Shown here in pieces: positions 26,374-35,887 of a DNA stretch of 64,000 nt. The notes below the pieces were generated by a model. It searched no databases, was not told the DNA's origin, and saw nothing but the letters and a program-made list of their open reading frames with translations. The translations under genes were made by a program, and so were the position numbers. This stretch comes from Reyranella sp. (GTDB lineage: Bacteria; Pseudomonadota; Alphaproteobacteria; Reyranellales; Reyranellaceae): the NCBI RefSeq assembly GCF_017305915.1, contig NZ_JAFKJN010000016.1:186001-250000 (forward strand). The letters are read 5' to 3'. The number at the start of each line of letters is the position of its first letter. Within the stretch, counting starts at the first letter, position 1.

Positions 26374-27234
26374 ATGTCCGTTCCCACCTACGCGCTGCTG
26401 CCCCATCGCAGCGTCATTGCCGTCGCCGGCCCCGATCGGGCCGAGTTCCTGCAAGGGCTGATCTCCAACGACACCGCGAAGGTCGGGCCGGGTCAGGCGA
26501 TCTGGGCGGCGCTGCTGACGCCGCAGGGCCGCTTCCTCAACGACATGTTCGTGGTCGAGGACGACACGGGCACTTTCCTGCTGGAAACCGAGCGCGAGCG
26601 GGCGCCGGCGCTCGCCAAGAAGCTCAAGATGTACACCTTGCGCTCCAAAGCGACGGTGGAGGATCGCAGCGCCGCGATGGAAGTCGCCGTCGTCTTCGGG
26701 CCGGGCGCGGAGACGGTGCTGCCGGTCGGCGGCGCGACGGCCTTCGTCGATCCGCGCCTGCCCGAGCTCGGCGTGCGCGTGCTGGCGCCGGCCGGCCAGG
26801 TGTCGACCCTGCTCGGCGTGACCGAGGCTCCCGTCGCCGACTACGAGGCGCTGCGCCTCAAGCTCGGCGTGCCCGACGGCAGCCGCGACCTCACGGTCGA
26901 GAAGGCGCTGCTGCTGGAGAGCGGCTTCGATGAGCTGCACGGCGTCGACTGGCAGAAGGGTTGCTACATGGGCCAGGAGCTGACGGCCCGCACCAAGTAT
27001 CGCGGCCTGATCAAGCGCCGGCTGTTCCCGGTCAAGGTCGAGGGTGCCCTGCCCGCACCCGGCACGCCGATCGAGCGCGACGGCCGCGAGGTCGGCGAGA
27101 TCCGTTCGGGTCTCGGCGATCGCGCCATCGCCATGCTGCAGCTCGAGGCGGCGCGCGCGCCGCTCTCGTCGGGCGGCGCGAAGATCACCGCCGAGGTGCC
27201 CGACTGGATGCGCCTGCCCGAACCCGCAGGCTGA
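26374..27234 (+). CDS. ygfZ: Folate-binding protein YgfZ (Fe-S cluster repair / tRNA-modification factor)
   Basis: The 286-residue protein is GcvT-like. FLQGLISNDTAKV and TPQGRFLNDMFV mark the N-terminal folate-binding half, and KGCYMGQELTARTKYRG is the family's hallmark with the conserved cysteine. YgfZ/IBA57 proteins bind tetrahydrofolate and help keep certain Fe-S enzymes, such as MiaB, active. The ATG at 26374 is chosen over a TTG two codons earlier. No strong ribosome-binding site is visible. The gene stands alone between a repeat and an outer-membrane protein gene. Confidence 0.88.
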   Translation: MSVPTYALLPHRSVIAVAGPDRAEFLQGLISNDTAKVGPGQAIWAALLTPQGRFLNDMFVVEDDTGTFLLETERERAPALAKKLKMYTLRSKATVEDRSAAMEVAVVFGPGAETVLPVGGATAFVDPRLPELGVRVLAPAGQVSTLLGVTEAPVADYEALRLKLGVPDGSRDLTVEKALLLESGFDELHGVDWQKGCYMGQELTARTKYRGLIKRRLFPVKVEGALPAPGTPIERDGREVGEIRSGLGDRAIAMLQLEAARAPLSSGGAKITAEVPDWMRLPEPAG

Positions 27235-27326
27235 AGCCTCCCCGTATTATCTGCGTCGTGCGCGATACAAAAGATTTGCGTACGGAAACAGACAACACCC
27301 AAAGGTCTCGCCTAGAAACGCGCCCC

Positions 27327-28652
27327 ATGTGGCGTTTTCTCTCTGTTACTGCGATCTCTGCCGGGCTGTCGCTCATGCCGTTCGTCGCCGAGGCGCAGCG
27401 TGCGGGAGACACCGAGGCCTTCAGGCAGGCCTTCCAGGAGACGCTGCAGAAGCCGACCGACGCGCCGACGCTCCTGAAATACGCCCGCATCGCCGTGCAG
27501 GTCGGCGACCTTGAGGCCGCGGTCTCGGCGTACGAGCGCTTCCTGATGATCGATGCCGACCAGCCGCGCGTGCGCTACGAGCTCGGCGTCCTCTATTACC
27601 GCCTGCGCTCCTATGAGGCGGCGCGCGCCTACTTCGAGACCGCGCGCGCCTCGCCCAAGGCCGGAGCCGACGTGAAGTCGGGCGCCGGCGAGTACATTGC
27701 CGAGATCGAGAAGCGGACTGGCACCTCGCGCTTCAGCGGCGACGTGCTGGCCGGCCTGCGCTTCTCCAGCAATGCCAACAACGCCAACTCCGGCGCGCTG
27801 AAATTCTTCGGCAACACGGTGGTGCCCAACCCGGCCTTCTCCCAGCGCGGCGACGTCGCCGCGATCGGCGCCGCCCAGTTGCGCCACCGCTACGACTTCG
27901 GCCGCCAGGACAGCGGCACGCTCGAGACCGACCTCGGCGTCTACGCCTCGCGCCAGTTCCAGGTCAGCGAGGCCAACACCCTGCTGCTCGACCTGACGAC
28001 CGGCCCGCGCAGCCAGCCGTTCGAAGGCGCGTTCCGCGACGTCACGCTGAAGCCGTTCGTCACCGGCCGCTATGTCAGCGTGCACGACAAGCCGACCTAC
28101 TGGTCGTGGGGCGCCGGCATGGAAGGGACAACGCTGCTGCGCGACTGGCTGAAGCTTTCGACCGTCGTGCTCGGCCGCCGTCGCGAGTTCATCGACAACG
28201 CCGATGCGCCGACCAACAGCCGCAGCTCGGGCAACGATGCGGCGATCGCGATGCAGCTGCAAGCCGAGGTCGCGCCCGACATGCTGGTGGTGCTGGGCAT
28301 CAACGCCACACGCTACATCGCGTCCATCGCCTCCGAGAGCTACCGCGAGCTGGGCTTCGGCGGCTCGCTGACCGTCCGCTTCGCCGATCCGGTCGGGCTG
28401 AACGGCCGCAAATGGTACCTGACCGGCAGCGCCGCCGGCGCCTTCGCGGGCTACGACGCCGCCGATCCGACGATCGATCCCAACGTCACCCGCAGCCAGG
28501 CCGATCTCAATCTCGGCCTGCTGCTGTCGGTGCCGCTCGACGACCGCTTCAACCTGATCGGCCAGACGACCTACTTCCAGCGCACCGCGCCGATCGGCAA
28601 CTACGCCTTCCAGGCCTTCAACGGCCTGGTCGGCGTGAGCTGGCGTTTCTAG
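27327..28652 (+). CDS. Outer-membrane protein with N-terminal TPRs and C-terminal beta-barrel (DUF560/SLAM-like)
   Basis: A signal peptide (cleaved after AEAQ, near residue 24) leads to about two to three TPR-like repeats (residues 30-135; for example LLKYARIAVQVGDLEAAVSAYERFL) and then about 300 residues of alternating strands with aromatic ends, closing in VSWRF, the usual last-strand signature of outer-membrane barrels. This arrangement is that of SLAM / type XI secretion proteins (TPR plus DUF560 barrel), which export neighbouring lipoproteins or soluble cargo. The next gene, 11 bases on, encodes a secreted FecR-domain protein that would be the obvious partner. The architecture is seen; the export role is inferred. 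Confidence 0.65.
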   Translation: MWRFLSVTAISAGLSLMPFVAEAQRAGDTEAFRQAFQETLQKPTDAPTLLKYARIAVQVGDLEAAVSAYERFLMIDADQPRVRYELGVLYYRLRSYEAARAYFETARASPKAGADVKSGAGEYIAEIEKRTGTSRFSGDVLAGLRFSSNANNANSGALKFFGNTVVPNPAFSQRGDVAAIGAAQLRHRYDFGRQDSGTLETDLGVYASRQFQVSEANTLLLDLTTGPRSQPFEGAFRDVTLKPFVTGRYVSVHDKPTYWSWGAGMEGTTLLRDWLKLSTVVLGRRREFIDNADAPTNSRSSGNDAAIAMQLQAEVAPDMLVVLGINATRYIASIASESYRELGFGGSLTVRFADPVGLNGRKWYLTGSAAGAFAGYDAADPTIDPNVTRSQADLNLGLLLSVPLDDRFNLIGQTTYFQRTAPIGNYAFQAFNGLVGVSWRF

Positions 28653-28663
28653 GGGAGGATCGC

Positions 28664-29551
28664 ATGTCCCTCTTGGCCCGCATCGCCTTCCTCATCGCCG
28701 CCAGCCTCGCGCTGCCTGCCGCCGCGCAGACCGTCGGCGTCGCCTCCGCCACCAGCGGCGAGCCGCGCGGCACGCCACCGGCGCAGAACGAGCGCGTCCT
28801 GCGGGTCGGCATCGACGTGTTCGCCAACGAGCGCGTGCGCACCGGCGCGGGCGACCGCGCGCACCTGGTGTTCCGCGACGGCTCGGCGCTGTCGGTCGGT
28901 GCCAACGCCGAGATCACCATCGACCGCTTCGTCTACGACCCCAACACACAGAACGGCGATCTTGCCTTCACCGCGGCGCGCGGCGCCTTCCGCTTCGTCG
29001 GCGGCGCGATCAGCAAGAAGAACGAGGTCAAGGTCACCACGCCGTCGGCCAACATCGGCGTGCGCGGCGGCATCGTCACCTTCGAGATCGGCGGCGACGG
29101 CTCGCTGACCGCGACCTTCCTGTTCGGCGATTCGATGACCGTCAGCAATCCCGGCGGCATCTCCAAGGCGATCCGCTCCGGCTCGCAGATCTTCGTGCCG
29201 TACAACGGCGCGCCGTTCGCGCCGATCGTGCTACCGCCCAGCAGCCTGCAGGCCTATCTCGCCCTGCTCGAGAAGGCCCAGGGCACGGGCAACATCGTCG
29301 GCCCGGGCGACCAGGCCCAGCTCGATGCCCTGGTGGCGGCGCTGAACAACGCGGTCCTGCCGCAGCCCGGAACCGGTCCCGGCCTGCAGACCTGGCTGAC
29401 CTATCTGCAGCTGCTGCAGACGCAGGCGATCGTCACCACCAACGCCAACCGCGTCTCGGGCGGCACACCGCCAGCCGCCGCGCCGCCACCACCGAGCAAC
29501 AACAATCAGGGCGGTGGCGGCAGCGGCGGCGGGTGCGGAAGCGAGTGTTGA
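28664..29551 (+). CDS. Secreted FecR-domain protein with Gly/Pro-rich C terminus
   Basis: The 295-residue protein has a signal peptide (cleaved after LPAAAQ) and a FecR domain (residues about 45-165: VFANERVRTGAGDRAHLVF, GSALSVGANAEITIDRF, TPSANIGVRGGIVTFEIGG). It ends in a low-complexity Pro/Asn/Gly/Ser tail with a final Cys pair. Unlike classical FecR it has no cytoplasmic anti-sigma part and no membrane helix. GGGGAGGA lies close before the ATG. It follows the TPR/barrel gene by 11 bases and is surely co-transcribed. It is either cargo or a periplasmic partner of that barrel. Confidence 0.7.
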   Translation: MSLLARIAFLIAASLALPAAAQTVGVASATSGEPRGTPPAQNERVLRVGIDVFANERVRTGAGDRAHLVFRDGSALSVGANAEITIDRFVYDPNTQNGDLAFTAARGAFRFVGGAISKKNEVKVTTPSANIGVRGGIVTFEIGGDGSLTATFLFGDSMTVSNPGGISKAIRSGSQIFVPYNGAPFAPIVLPPSSLQAYLALLEKAQGTGNIVGPGDQAQLDALVAALNNAVLPQPGTGPGLQTWLTYLQLLQTQAIVTTNANRVSGGTPPAAAPPPPSNNNQGGGGSGGGCGSEC

Positions 29552-29619
29552 CCCGCTGGCGGAGCGTCTGAACGGGGCTTAAGGTCCCCTCCGGAAATTG
29601 CACGCCCCGGAGGCAGGCC

Positions 29620-31425
29620 TTGAAACTGATCAATCCCAACCCGTTCACGACGCGCCCGGAGATCACCGGCACGTTCGGCGTCGTCACCTCGACGCACTGG
29701 ATCGCGACCGCGGTCGGCATGGGCATCCTGGAGCGCGGCGGCAACGCCTTCGACGCCGCCGTCGCCACGGCCTTCACCCTGCAGGTGGTCGAGCCGCATC
29801 TCTGCGGCCCCGGCGGCGACGCGCCGCTGATCTTCCATTCGGTCAAGAAGGGCAAGACCGAGATCCTGTGCGGCCAGGGCGTGATGCCGGCCAAGGCGAC
29901 GATCGCCCACTTCAAGGGCCTCGGCCTCGACCTGATCCCCGGCACCGGCCTGTTGCCGGCCGCGGTACCCGGCACGTTCGACGCCTACATGCTGATGCTG
30001 CACGACTACGGCACGATGAGCCTGGCCGACGTGCTGGCGCCGGCGATCGGCTACCTGATGAACGGCCATCCGATCGTCGAGCGCGCCTCGGCGACCATCG
30101 ACACCGTGAAGGACAATTTCCGCGACAACTGGCCGACCTCCGCTTCCGTCTACCTGCCGGGCAACAAGGTGCCGGCGCCGGCCTCGCTGTTCCGCAATCC
30201 GGCGGTCGGCAACACCTACCTGCGCATCATCAAGGAAGCCGAGGCGGGCGGCGGCAGCCGCGAGGCGGTGCTCGAGCGTGCGCGCAAGATCTGGAGCCAG
30301 GGCTTCGTCGCCGAGGCGATCGACCGCTTCTACACCCACGAAGAGCTGATGGACGTCTCCGGCAAGCGCAACAAGGGCCTGCTGCGCGGCGACGACATGG
30401 CGAAGTGGCAAGCGACCATCGAGGAGCCGCTCTCCTACGACTACGGCCGCTACACCGTGTTCAAGGCGGGACCGTGGGCGCAGAGCCCGGTCACGCTGCA
30501 GCAGCTCGCGCTGCTCAAGGGCTTCAATCTCGACGGCGCCGATCCGACGTCGCCCGACTTCATCCACACCGTGGTCGAGGCGAGCAAGCTCGCCTTCGCC
30601 GACCGCGAGGCGTTCTACGGCGACCCCAAGTTCGTCGACGTGCCGATGCAGACCCTGCTGTCGGACGCCTACAACGCCGACCGCCGCAAGCTGATCGATC
30701 CGACCAGGGCCTCGCTCGAGCAGCAGCCAGGCAAGGTCGAGGGTTACGGCGGCGTGATCCGCCTGCGCAAGGCCGACGGCGTGCGCGCCGCGGTGGCGGC
30801 GAGCGGTGCCGGCGAGCCGACGGTCGGCCGCATGGGCCAGATGAGCGGCGACACCGTGCATTTCGACATCGTCGACAAGGACGGCAACATGGTCTCGGCA
30901 ACGCCGTCGGGCGGCTGGCTGCACGGCTCGCCGGTCGTTCCCGAGCTTGGCTTCCCCGTGGGCACGCGCGGCCAGATCTGCTGGCTCGAGGAAGGCCAGC
31001 CCAGCTCGCTTGCGCCGGGCAAGCGGCCGCGCACCACGCTGACCCCGACCCTCGCCCATCGCGACGGCCAGCCGTACATGTGCTGGGGCTCGCCGGGCGG
31101 CGACCAGCAGGAGCAGTGGATCACCCAGATGTTCCTGCGCCACGTCCATTGCGGCATGAACCTGCAGGAGGCGATCGACGCGCCGGCCTGGCACAGCGAG
31201 CACTTCCCCTCCTCGTTCTGGCCGCGCACCGCCCGCCCGGGCGTGCTGGTACTGGAGGGCCGGATCCCGACGGAAACGGTCCAGGAATTGCGTAAGCGCG
31301 GCCATGAGGTCGAGATGAACGACGACTGGTCCGAAGGCCGCCTGACCGCCGCGTCGCGCGAGGATCCCTGGCGCAAGGCCGCCGCCAACCCGCGCGGCAT
31401 GCAGGGCTACGCGGCCGGGCGATGA
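29620..31425 (+). CDS. ggt: Gamma-glutamyltransferase-family Ntn hydrolase
   Basis: The 601-residue protein has GGNAFDAAVATAFTLQVVEPH at the front, AAVPGTFDAYM, and the autocleavage/nucleophile site SGDTVHFDIVDKDGN, with Thr 412 the predicted catalytic residue, then the RPRTTLTPTLAHRDGQPY block. No obvious signal peptide is seen, which differs from periplasmic Ggt. A TTG start at 29620 is supported by GGAGG seven bases before. It begins an apparent unit with DUF1028 and a peptide transporter, pointing to gamma-glutamyl peptide or amide breakdown after uptake. Confidence 0.85.
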   Translation: MKLINPNPFTTRPEITGTFGVVTSTHWIATAVGMGILERGGNAFDAAVATAFTLQVVEPHLCGPGGDAPLIFHSVKKGKTEILCGQGVMPAKATIAHFKGLGLDLIPGTGLLPAAVPGTFDAYMLMLHDYGTMSLADVLAPAIGYLMNGHPIVERASATIDTVKDNFRDNWPTSASVYLPGNKVPAPASLFRNPAVGNTYLRIIKEAEAGGGSREAVLERARKIWSQGFVAEAIDRFYTHEELMDVSGKRNKGLLRGDDMAKWQATIEEPLSYDYGRYTVFKAGPWAQSPVTLQQLALLKGFNLDGADPTSPDFIHTVVEASKLAFADREAFYGDPKFVDVPMQTLLSDAYNADRRKLIDPTRASLEQQPGKVEGYGGVIRLRKADGVRAAVAASGAGEPTVGRMGQMSGDTVHFDIVDKDGNMVSATPSGGWLHGSPVVPELGFPVGTRGQICWLEEGQPSSLAPGKRPRTTLTPTLAHRDGQPYMCWGSPGGDQQEQWITQMFLRHVHCGMNLQEAIDAPAWHSEHFPSSFWPRTARPGVLVLEGRIPTETVQELRKRGHEVEMNDDWSEGRLTAASREDPWRKAAANPRGMQGYAAGR

Positions 31426-31431
31426 TCTGCC

Positions 31432-31506
31432 GGGAGCGCGCCGCTCCAGTGGTGCTCGTCCTCTTCGTGGCGACAAGAAGATGCGGCACTGGAGTGCCGC
31501 GCTCCC
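31432..31506. repeat. Inverted repeat, family C (copy 1), just upstream of a start codon
   Basis: Twenty-base imperfect arms (GGGAGCGC...CCAGTG and its complement) enclose a 35-base centre. A second copy is at 33227-33300 and a fragment at 61733-61756. In both full copies the element ends about four bases before an ATGACC start. Confidence 0.8.
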
Positions 31507-31510
31507 AGCC

Positions 31511-32236
31511 ATGACCTGGTCGATCGTCTATCGAGAGCGCGACAGCGGGCGCATCGCCATCGCTGTCGCGACCAAGTTCTTCGCCGTCGGGGCCCGCGTG
31601 CCCTACATCGCGCCGCAGAAAGGCGCCGTCGCCACCCAGGCGCTGCTCAACCCGCTCTACGGGACTGACGGCCTCGAGCTGATCCACAATGGCGTCGGTG
31701 CGCAGGACGTCATCCGCCTCCTCACCGCGCGCGACGAAGGCCGGGCGCACCGCCAGCTACACGTGCTGGGCGCCGACGGCAAGTTCGCCGCCTACACCGG
31801 CACCGAGTGCGTGCCGTGGTGCGGCCACTGGGTCGGCGACGATTTCTCGGTGGCCGGCAACATGCTGGCCGGCCCGCAGGTCGTCTCCGAGACCGTCCGG
31901 GTGATGCGCGAGCGCACCGATCTCGAATTGCCGCGCCGCCTGATCACGGCGCTCAAGGCCGGCGAGAAGGTCGGCGGCGACAAGCGCGGCAAGCAATCGG
32001 CGGCGCTGGTGATCTACGGCAACGACGAATATTCCGAGCTCGATCTCAGGGTCGACGATCATGTCGAGCCGTTGCTCGAGCTTGCCCGCCTCGAGGCGGC
32101 GAGCCGCGAACGCTGGACTCTGTTCCGCACCTTCCTGGCGACGCGCCAGAACCCGGCCGGCCTCTACGATCGCGCCCGCATCGACGCCGAGGTCGAGAAG
32201 AACCAGGCTGCCGTGCGCGCCCAAGCGGCCGAATGA
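31511..32236 (+). CDS. DUF1028 family protein (putative Ntn hydrolase)
   Basis: The 241-residue protein matches the DUF1028/COG3342 group, placed in the Ntn-hydrolase superfamily: MTWSIVYRERDSGRIAIAVA at the start, FFAVGARVPYI, GAVATQALLNPLYG and VAGNMLAGPQVV. A residue just after Met would be the nucleophile if it works as an Ntn enzyme. It lies between ggt and a peptide transporter and overlaps the next gene by ATGA, so a peptide- or amide-cleaving role is likely but unproven. The ATG at 31511 is right after a repeat and has no Shine-Dalgarno at normal spacing; the upstream in-frame start lies inside the repeat. Confidence 0.8.
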   Translation: MTWSIVYRERDSGRIAIAVATKFFAVGARVPYIAPQKGAVATQALLNPLYGTDGLELIHNGVGAQDVIRLLTARDEGRAHRQLHVLGADGKFAAYTGTECVPWCGHWVGDDFSVAGNMLAGPQVVSETVRVMRERTDLELPRRLITALKAGEKVGGDKRGKQSAALVIYGNDEYSELDLRVDDHVEPLLELARLEAASRERWTLFRTFLATRQNPAGLYDRARIDAEVEKNQAAVRAQAAE

Positions 32237-33216
32237 ATAAGCCGCTGCTGGAACTCAAGACGCTGGCCGTCAGCTTCGCGACCGATGACGGCATCGTGCG
32301 TGCCGTCGACGGCATCGACCTTTCGCTGCAAGGCGGCCGCACGCTGGGCCTGGTCGGCGAATCGGGCTGCGGCAAGAGCGTGACCTCGCTCGCCGTCATG
32401 GGCCTGCTGCCGCCGGAGAATTCCAAGGTCAGCGGCGAGGTTCATTTCGAGGGCCGCGACCTGCTCAAGATCCCGGTCGCCGAGCTGCGCGACCTGCGCG
32501 GCGCGCGGCTGGCGATGATCTTCCAGGAGCCGATGACCTCGCTCAATCCGAGCTACACGATCGGCAACCAGATCATCGAGGCGATCCGCCGCCACCAGGG
32601 CCGCGGCGCCGCGGAGGCGCGGGCGCGGGCGATCGAGATGCTGCGGCTGGTGCGCATCCCGTCGCCGGAGAAGCGGATCGACGACTATCCGCACAAGCTG
32701 TCGGGCGGCATGCGCCAGCGCGCCATGATCGCCATGGCGCTGGCCTGCGACCCCCGGCTGCTGATCGCCGACGAGCCGACCACTGCGCTCGACGTCACCA
32801 TCCAGGCGCAGATCCTCGACCTGATGCGTGGCCTGCGCCGCGACACCGGCACCGCCATCATCCTGATCACCCACGACCTCGGCGTGGTCGCCGAGATGGC
32901 CGACGACGTCGCGGTGATGTACGCCGGCCAGATCGTCGAGCGCGCGCCGGTCGAGGCGCTGTTCGCGCGGCCCGAGCATCCCTACACGGTCGGCCTGCTG
33001 GGCTCGATCCCCAAGCTCGACCGCAAGCGCGAGCACCTGCCCTCGATCGAGGGCCGCGTGCCCGACATGGCCCATCCGCCCGAAGGCTGCCGCTTCGCCG
33101 CGCGCTGTCCCTTCGTCGAGCCGGCCTGCCGCGAGGCGGTGCCGCCGCTGATTGAAATTGCGCCGAGCCATCTCAGCCGCTGCCGCCGCGCGCCGCTCAG
33201 CGGGGTGCTGCCATGA
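32233..33216 (+). CDS. Dpp/Opp-type peptide ABC transporter ATP-binding protein (DppD-like)
   Basis: The 327-residue ATPase has Walker [24 protein letters not shown], signature LSGGMRQR, Walker [15 protein letters not shown] and LITHDLGVV. It ends with the peptide-transporter C-terminal zone [14 protein letters not shown], whose cysteines bind an Fe-S cluster in some relatives. The start overlaps the DUF1028 stop (ATGA). With the second ATPase at 33305 it energises the permeases at 35888 and 36826. Confidence 0.9.
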   Translation: MNKPLLELKTLAVSFATDDGIVRAVDGIDLSLQGGRTLGLVGESGCGKSVTSLAVMGLLPPENSKVSGEVHFEGRDLLKIPVAELRDLRGARLAMIFQEPMTSLNPSYTIGNQIIEAIRRHQGRGAAEARARAIEMLRLVRIPSPEKRIDDYPHKLSGGMRQRAMIAMALACDPRLLIADEPTTALDVTIQAQILDLMRGLRRDTGTAIILITHDLGVVAEMADDVAVMYAGQIVERAPVEALFARPEHPYTVGLLGSIPKLDRKREHLPSIEGRVPDMAHPPEGCRFAARCPFVEPACREAVPPLIEIAPSHLSRCRRAPLSGVLP

Positions 33217-33226
33217 GTCTCCTGCT

Positions 33227-33300
33227 GGGAGCGCGGCGCTCCAGTGCCGCTCTTATCGTCGCCACACAGAACATGAGCGCCACTGGAGTGGCGCGCTCCC
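33227..33300. repeat. Inverted repeat, family C (copy 2), between the two ATPase genes
   Basis: The same arms as at 31432-31506, with a different centre. It ends four bases before the ATG of the second ATPase gene and fills nearly all of the intergenic gap in an otherwise overlapping operon. Confidence 0.85.
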
Positions 33301-33304
33301 AGCC

Positions 33305-34378
33305 ATGACCGCACTGCTCGAAGTCGAAGGACTGGTGAAGCACTTCCCGATCAAGGGCGGGATGTTCGGCGGCGTGTCGGCCCATGTGCGCGCGGTCGAT
33401 GGGCTCGACTTCCAGGTCAAGGAAGGCGAGACCCTGGCGCTAGTCGGCGAATCGGGCTGTGGCAAGTCGACGGTCGGACGCCTCGTCCTGCGCCTGATCG
33501 AGCCCAGCGCCGGCACTGTCCGCTTCGAGGGCGACAACCTGCTGGCGCTCGACGCCGAGCAGATGCGAGCGCGCCGGCGCCGCCTGCAGGTGATCTTCCA
33601 GGATCCCTACGCCAGCCTCAATCCGCGCATGACGGTGGGCGCGATGCTGGGCGAGCCGTTGTTCCTGCACGGCCTCGCCAGCGACCAGTCGGCGCGCCGC
33701 CGGCGAGTCGGCGAGCTGCTCGAGCTGGTCGGCCTGCGTCCCGAGCATGCGCGCCGCTATCCGCACGAATTCTCCGGCGGCCAGCGCCAGCGCCTGGCGA
33801 TCGCCCGCGCCCTGGCGGTCGAGCCCAAGCTGATCGTCGCCGACGAGCCGGTGTCGGCGCTCGACGTCTCGATCCAGGCCCAGGTGATCAACCTGATGAA
33901 GGCGCTGCAGCAGCGCTTCGGCCTCGCCTACATCTTCATCAGCCACGATCTCGCGGTCGTGAAGCACATCGCCGACCGCATTGCCGTAATGTACCTCGGC
34001 AAGATCGTGGAGACTGCGACGACCGACGAGCTGTTCCGCAATCCGCGCCATCCCTACACCCGCGCGCTCCTGTCGGCGGTGCCACTGCCCGATCCGACCG
34101 CGGTGCGCGAGCGCGCCCTGCTCGAGGGCGACATCCCGAGCGCCATCGCGCCGCCGCCGGGCTGCCGCTTCCACACCCGCTGCCGCTTTGCCAAGGACAG
34201 TTGCCGGCGCGACGTTCCGGCGCTCGACGACGATGGTACGGGACACGCTACGGCTTGCCCGTGGTGGCCCGAGTTCCCGCCCAACCCGATGACGGTCGGC
34301 GCGAGCGGGAGGGCCGAAGACAAAACAAGACTCGACCGCCTGCAGGCGGCGTTCGTTACGCAACGGGAGGCATCATGA
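33305..34378 (+). CDS. Dpp/Opp-type peptide ABC transporter ATP-binding protein (DppF/OppF-like)
   Basis: The 357-residue ATPase has Walker [26 protein letters not shown], signature [15 protein letters not shown], Walker [15 protein letters not shown] and the C-terminal [14 protein letters not shown] zone. The tail after it is longer than usual (about 40 residues, Pro/Arg/Gly-rich). Its start is directly after a family C repeat, and its stop overlaps the binding-protein gene by ATGA, so translation is coupled to the next gene. Confidence 0.9.
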   Translation: MTALLEVEGLVKHFPIKGGMFGGVSAHVRAVDGLDFQVKEGETLALVGESGCGKSTVGRLVLRLIEPSAGTVRFEGDNLLALDAEQMRARRRRLQVIFQDPYASLNPRMTVGAMLGEPLFLHGLASDQSARRRRVGELLELVGLRPEHARRYPHEFSGGQRQRLAIARALAVEPKLIVADEPVSALDVSIQAQVINLMKALQQRFGLAYIFISHDLAVVKHIADRIAVMYLGKIVETATTDELFRNPRHPYTRALLSAVPLPDPTAVRERALLEGDIPSAIAPPPGCRFHTRCRFAKDSCRRDVPALDDDGTGHATACPWWPEFPPNPMTVGASGRAEDKTRLDRLQAAFVTQREAS

Positions 34379-35880
34379 AGAAATTCGCCCTGACGCTGGC
34401 GCTGTCGGCCGCGATGGCGGGCAGCGCCTTCGCCCAGACCAACCTGCGCATCGGCCTGGCCGAAGATCCCGACGTGCTCGATCCGAGCTTGGCGCGCACC
34501 TATGTCGGCCGCATCGTCTTCTCCTCGATCTGCGACAAGCTGTTCGACATCGACGAGAAACTGAACATCGTGCCGCAGCTCGCCCTCAGCCAGGACACTT
34601 CGGAGGACGGCAAGGAAGTCGTCATCAAGCTCAGGCCCAACGTGACGTTCCACGACGGCGAGCCGTTCGACGCCAAGGCGGCCAAATACAGCCTCGAGCG
34701 CCACCTCAACATGAAGGGCTCGTTTCGCAAGCCCGAGATCGGCTCGGTCGAGAGCGTCGACGTGGTCGACCCGCTGACCATCAAGCTCACTCTCAAGGCA
34801 CCGTTCTCGCCGCTGCTCGCCCAGCTCACCGACCGCGCCGGCATGATGGTGTCGCCGAAGGCCGCCGAGGCCGCGGGCGACAAGTTCGGCCTGCATCCGG
34901 TCTGCGCCGGGCCGTACAAGTTCGTCGAGCGCGTCCAGCAGGACCGCATCGTCGTCGAGAAGTTCAAGGACTACTGGAACAAGGACAACGTCTTCATCGA
35001 CAAGATCACCTACCTGCCGATCGTCGACGGCACGGTGCGGCTCGCCAACCTGCGCTCCGGCGGCCTCGACCTGATCGAGCGCGTGCTGGCGACCGACATC
35101 AAGACGGTGCGCGACGACAAGAAGCTCAAGCTCAGCAAGGCGGTGTCGCTCGGCTACCTCGGCCTCACCATCAACCTCAAGAACGGTCCCAAGGCCGACA
35201 ACCCGCTGGGCAAGGCCGCGCGCGTGCGCCGCGCCTTCGAGCTGGCGATCGATCGCGATGCCATCAACCAGGTGGTGTTCAACGGCGAGTTCGTGCCGGG
35301 CAACCAGTGGGTCAGCCCGCAGAACCCGTACTATCAGGAGAAATTCCCGATCCCCAAACGCGACATCGCCAAGGCGAAGGCGCTGCTCAAGGAGGCGGGC
35401 GTCACCGGCCCGATCCCGCTCGACTTCATGGTGCCCAACGGCGCCGAGACCCGCGCCGTCGCCGAGGTCGTGCAGTCGATGGTCGCGGAAGCGGGCTTCG
35501 ACCTGAAGATCCGCGTCACCGAATTCGCGACCTCGCTCAAGCAGTCGGAGGAAGGCAACTATCAGGTCTACCTGATCGGCTGGAGTGGCCGCAGCGATCC
35601 CGACGGCAACTCCTACTCCTTCCAGGTCTGCGGCCAGCCGCAGAACACCAACGGCTACTGCGACAAGGAGGTCGACGCCGCCCATGCCGAGGCGCGCGCC
35701 AAATCGAAGCTCGAGGATCGCAAGGCGGCCTACGAGAAGGTCGCGGCCAAGACCCTGACCGAGGGCGCGATCGTCTACCTCTATCACGCGCAGGTGCTGG
35801 TCGCGCACACCGACAAGCTCGAGGGCTACAAGCAGATGCCGGACGGCCTGGTGCGCGTGATCGGCCTCAAGCTGAAGTAA
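34375..35880 (+). CDS. Peptide ABC transporter substrate-binding protein (DppA/OppA family, SBP_bac_5)
   Basis: The 501-residue periplasmic protein has a signal peptide ending at FAQ and a cluster-C binding fold: [80 protein letters not shown] and [23 protein letters not shown] precedes the ATG. Its place behind ggt and DUF1028 suggests a gamma-glutamyl peptide, glutathione-like or opine ligand, but the sequence alone does not decide. Confidence 0.9.
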   Translation: MKKFALTLALSAAMAGSAFAQTNLRIGLAEDPDVLDPSLARTYVGRIVFSSICDKLFDIDEKLNIVPQLALSQDTSEDGKEVVIKLRPNVTFHDGEPFDAKAAKYSLERHLNMKGSFRKPEIGSVESVDVVDPLTIKLTLKAPFSPLLAQLTDRAGMMVSPKAAEAAGDKFGLHPVCAGPYKFVERVQQDRIVVEKFKDYWNKDNVFIDKITYLPIVDGTVRLANLRSGGLDLIERVLATDIKTVRDDKKLKLSKAVSLGYLGLTINLKNGPKADNPLGKAARVRRAFELAIDRDAINQVVFNGEFVPGNQWVSPQNPYYQEKFPIPKRDIAKAKALLKEAGVTGPIPLDFMVPNGAETRAVAEVVQSMVAEAGFDLKIRVTEFATSLKQSEEGNYQVYLIGWSGRSDPDGNSYSFQVCGQPQNTNGYCDKEVDAAHAEARAKSKLEDRKAAYEKVAAKTLTEGAIVYLYHAQVLVAHTDKLEGYKQMPDGLVRVIGLKLK

Positions 35881-35887
35881 GCGCCGC

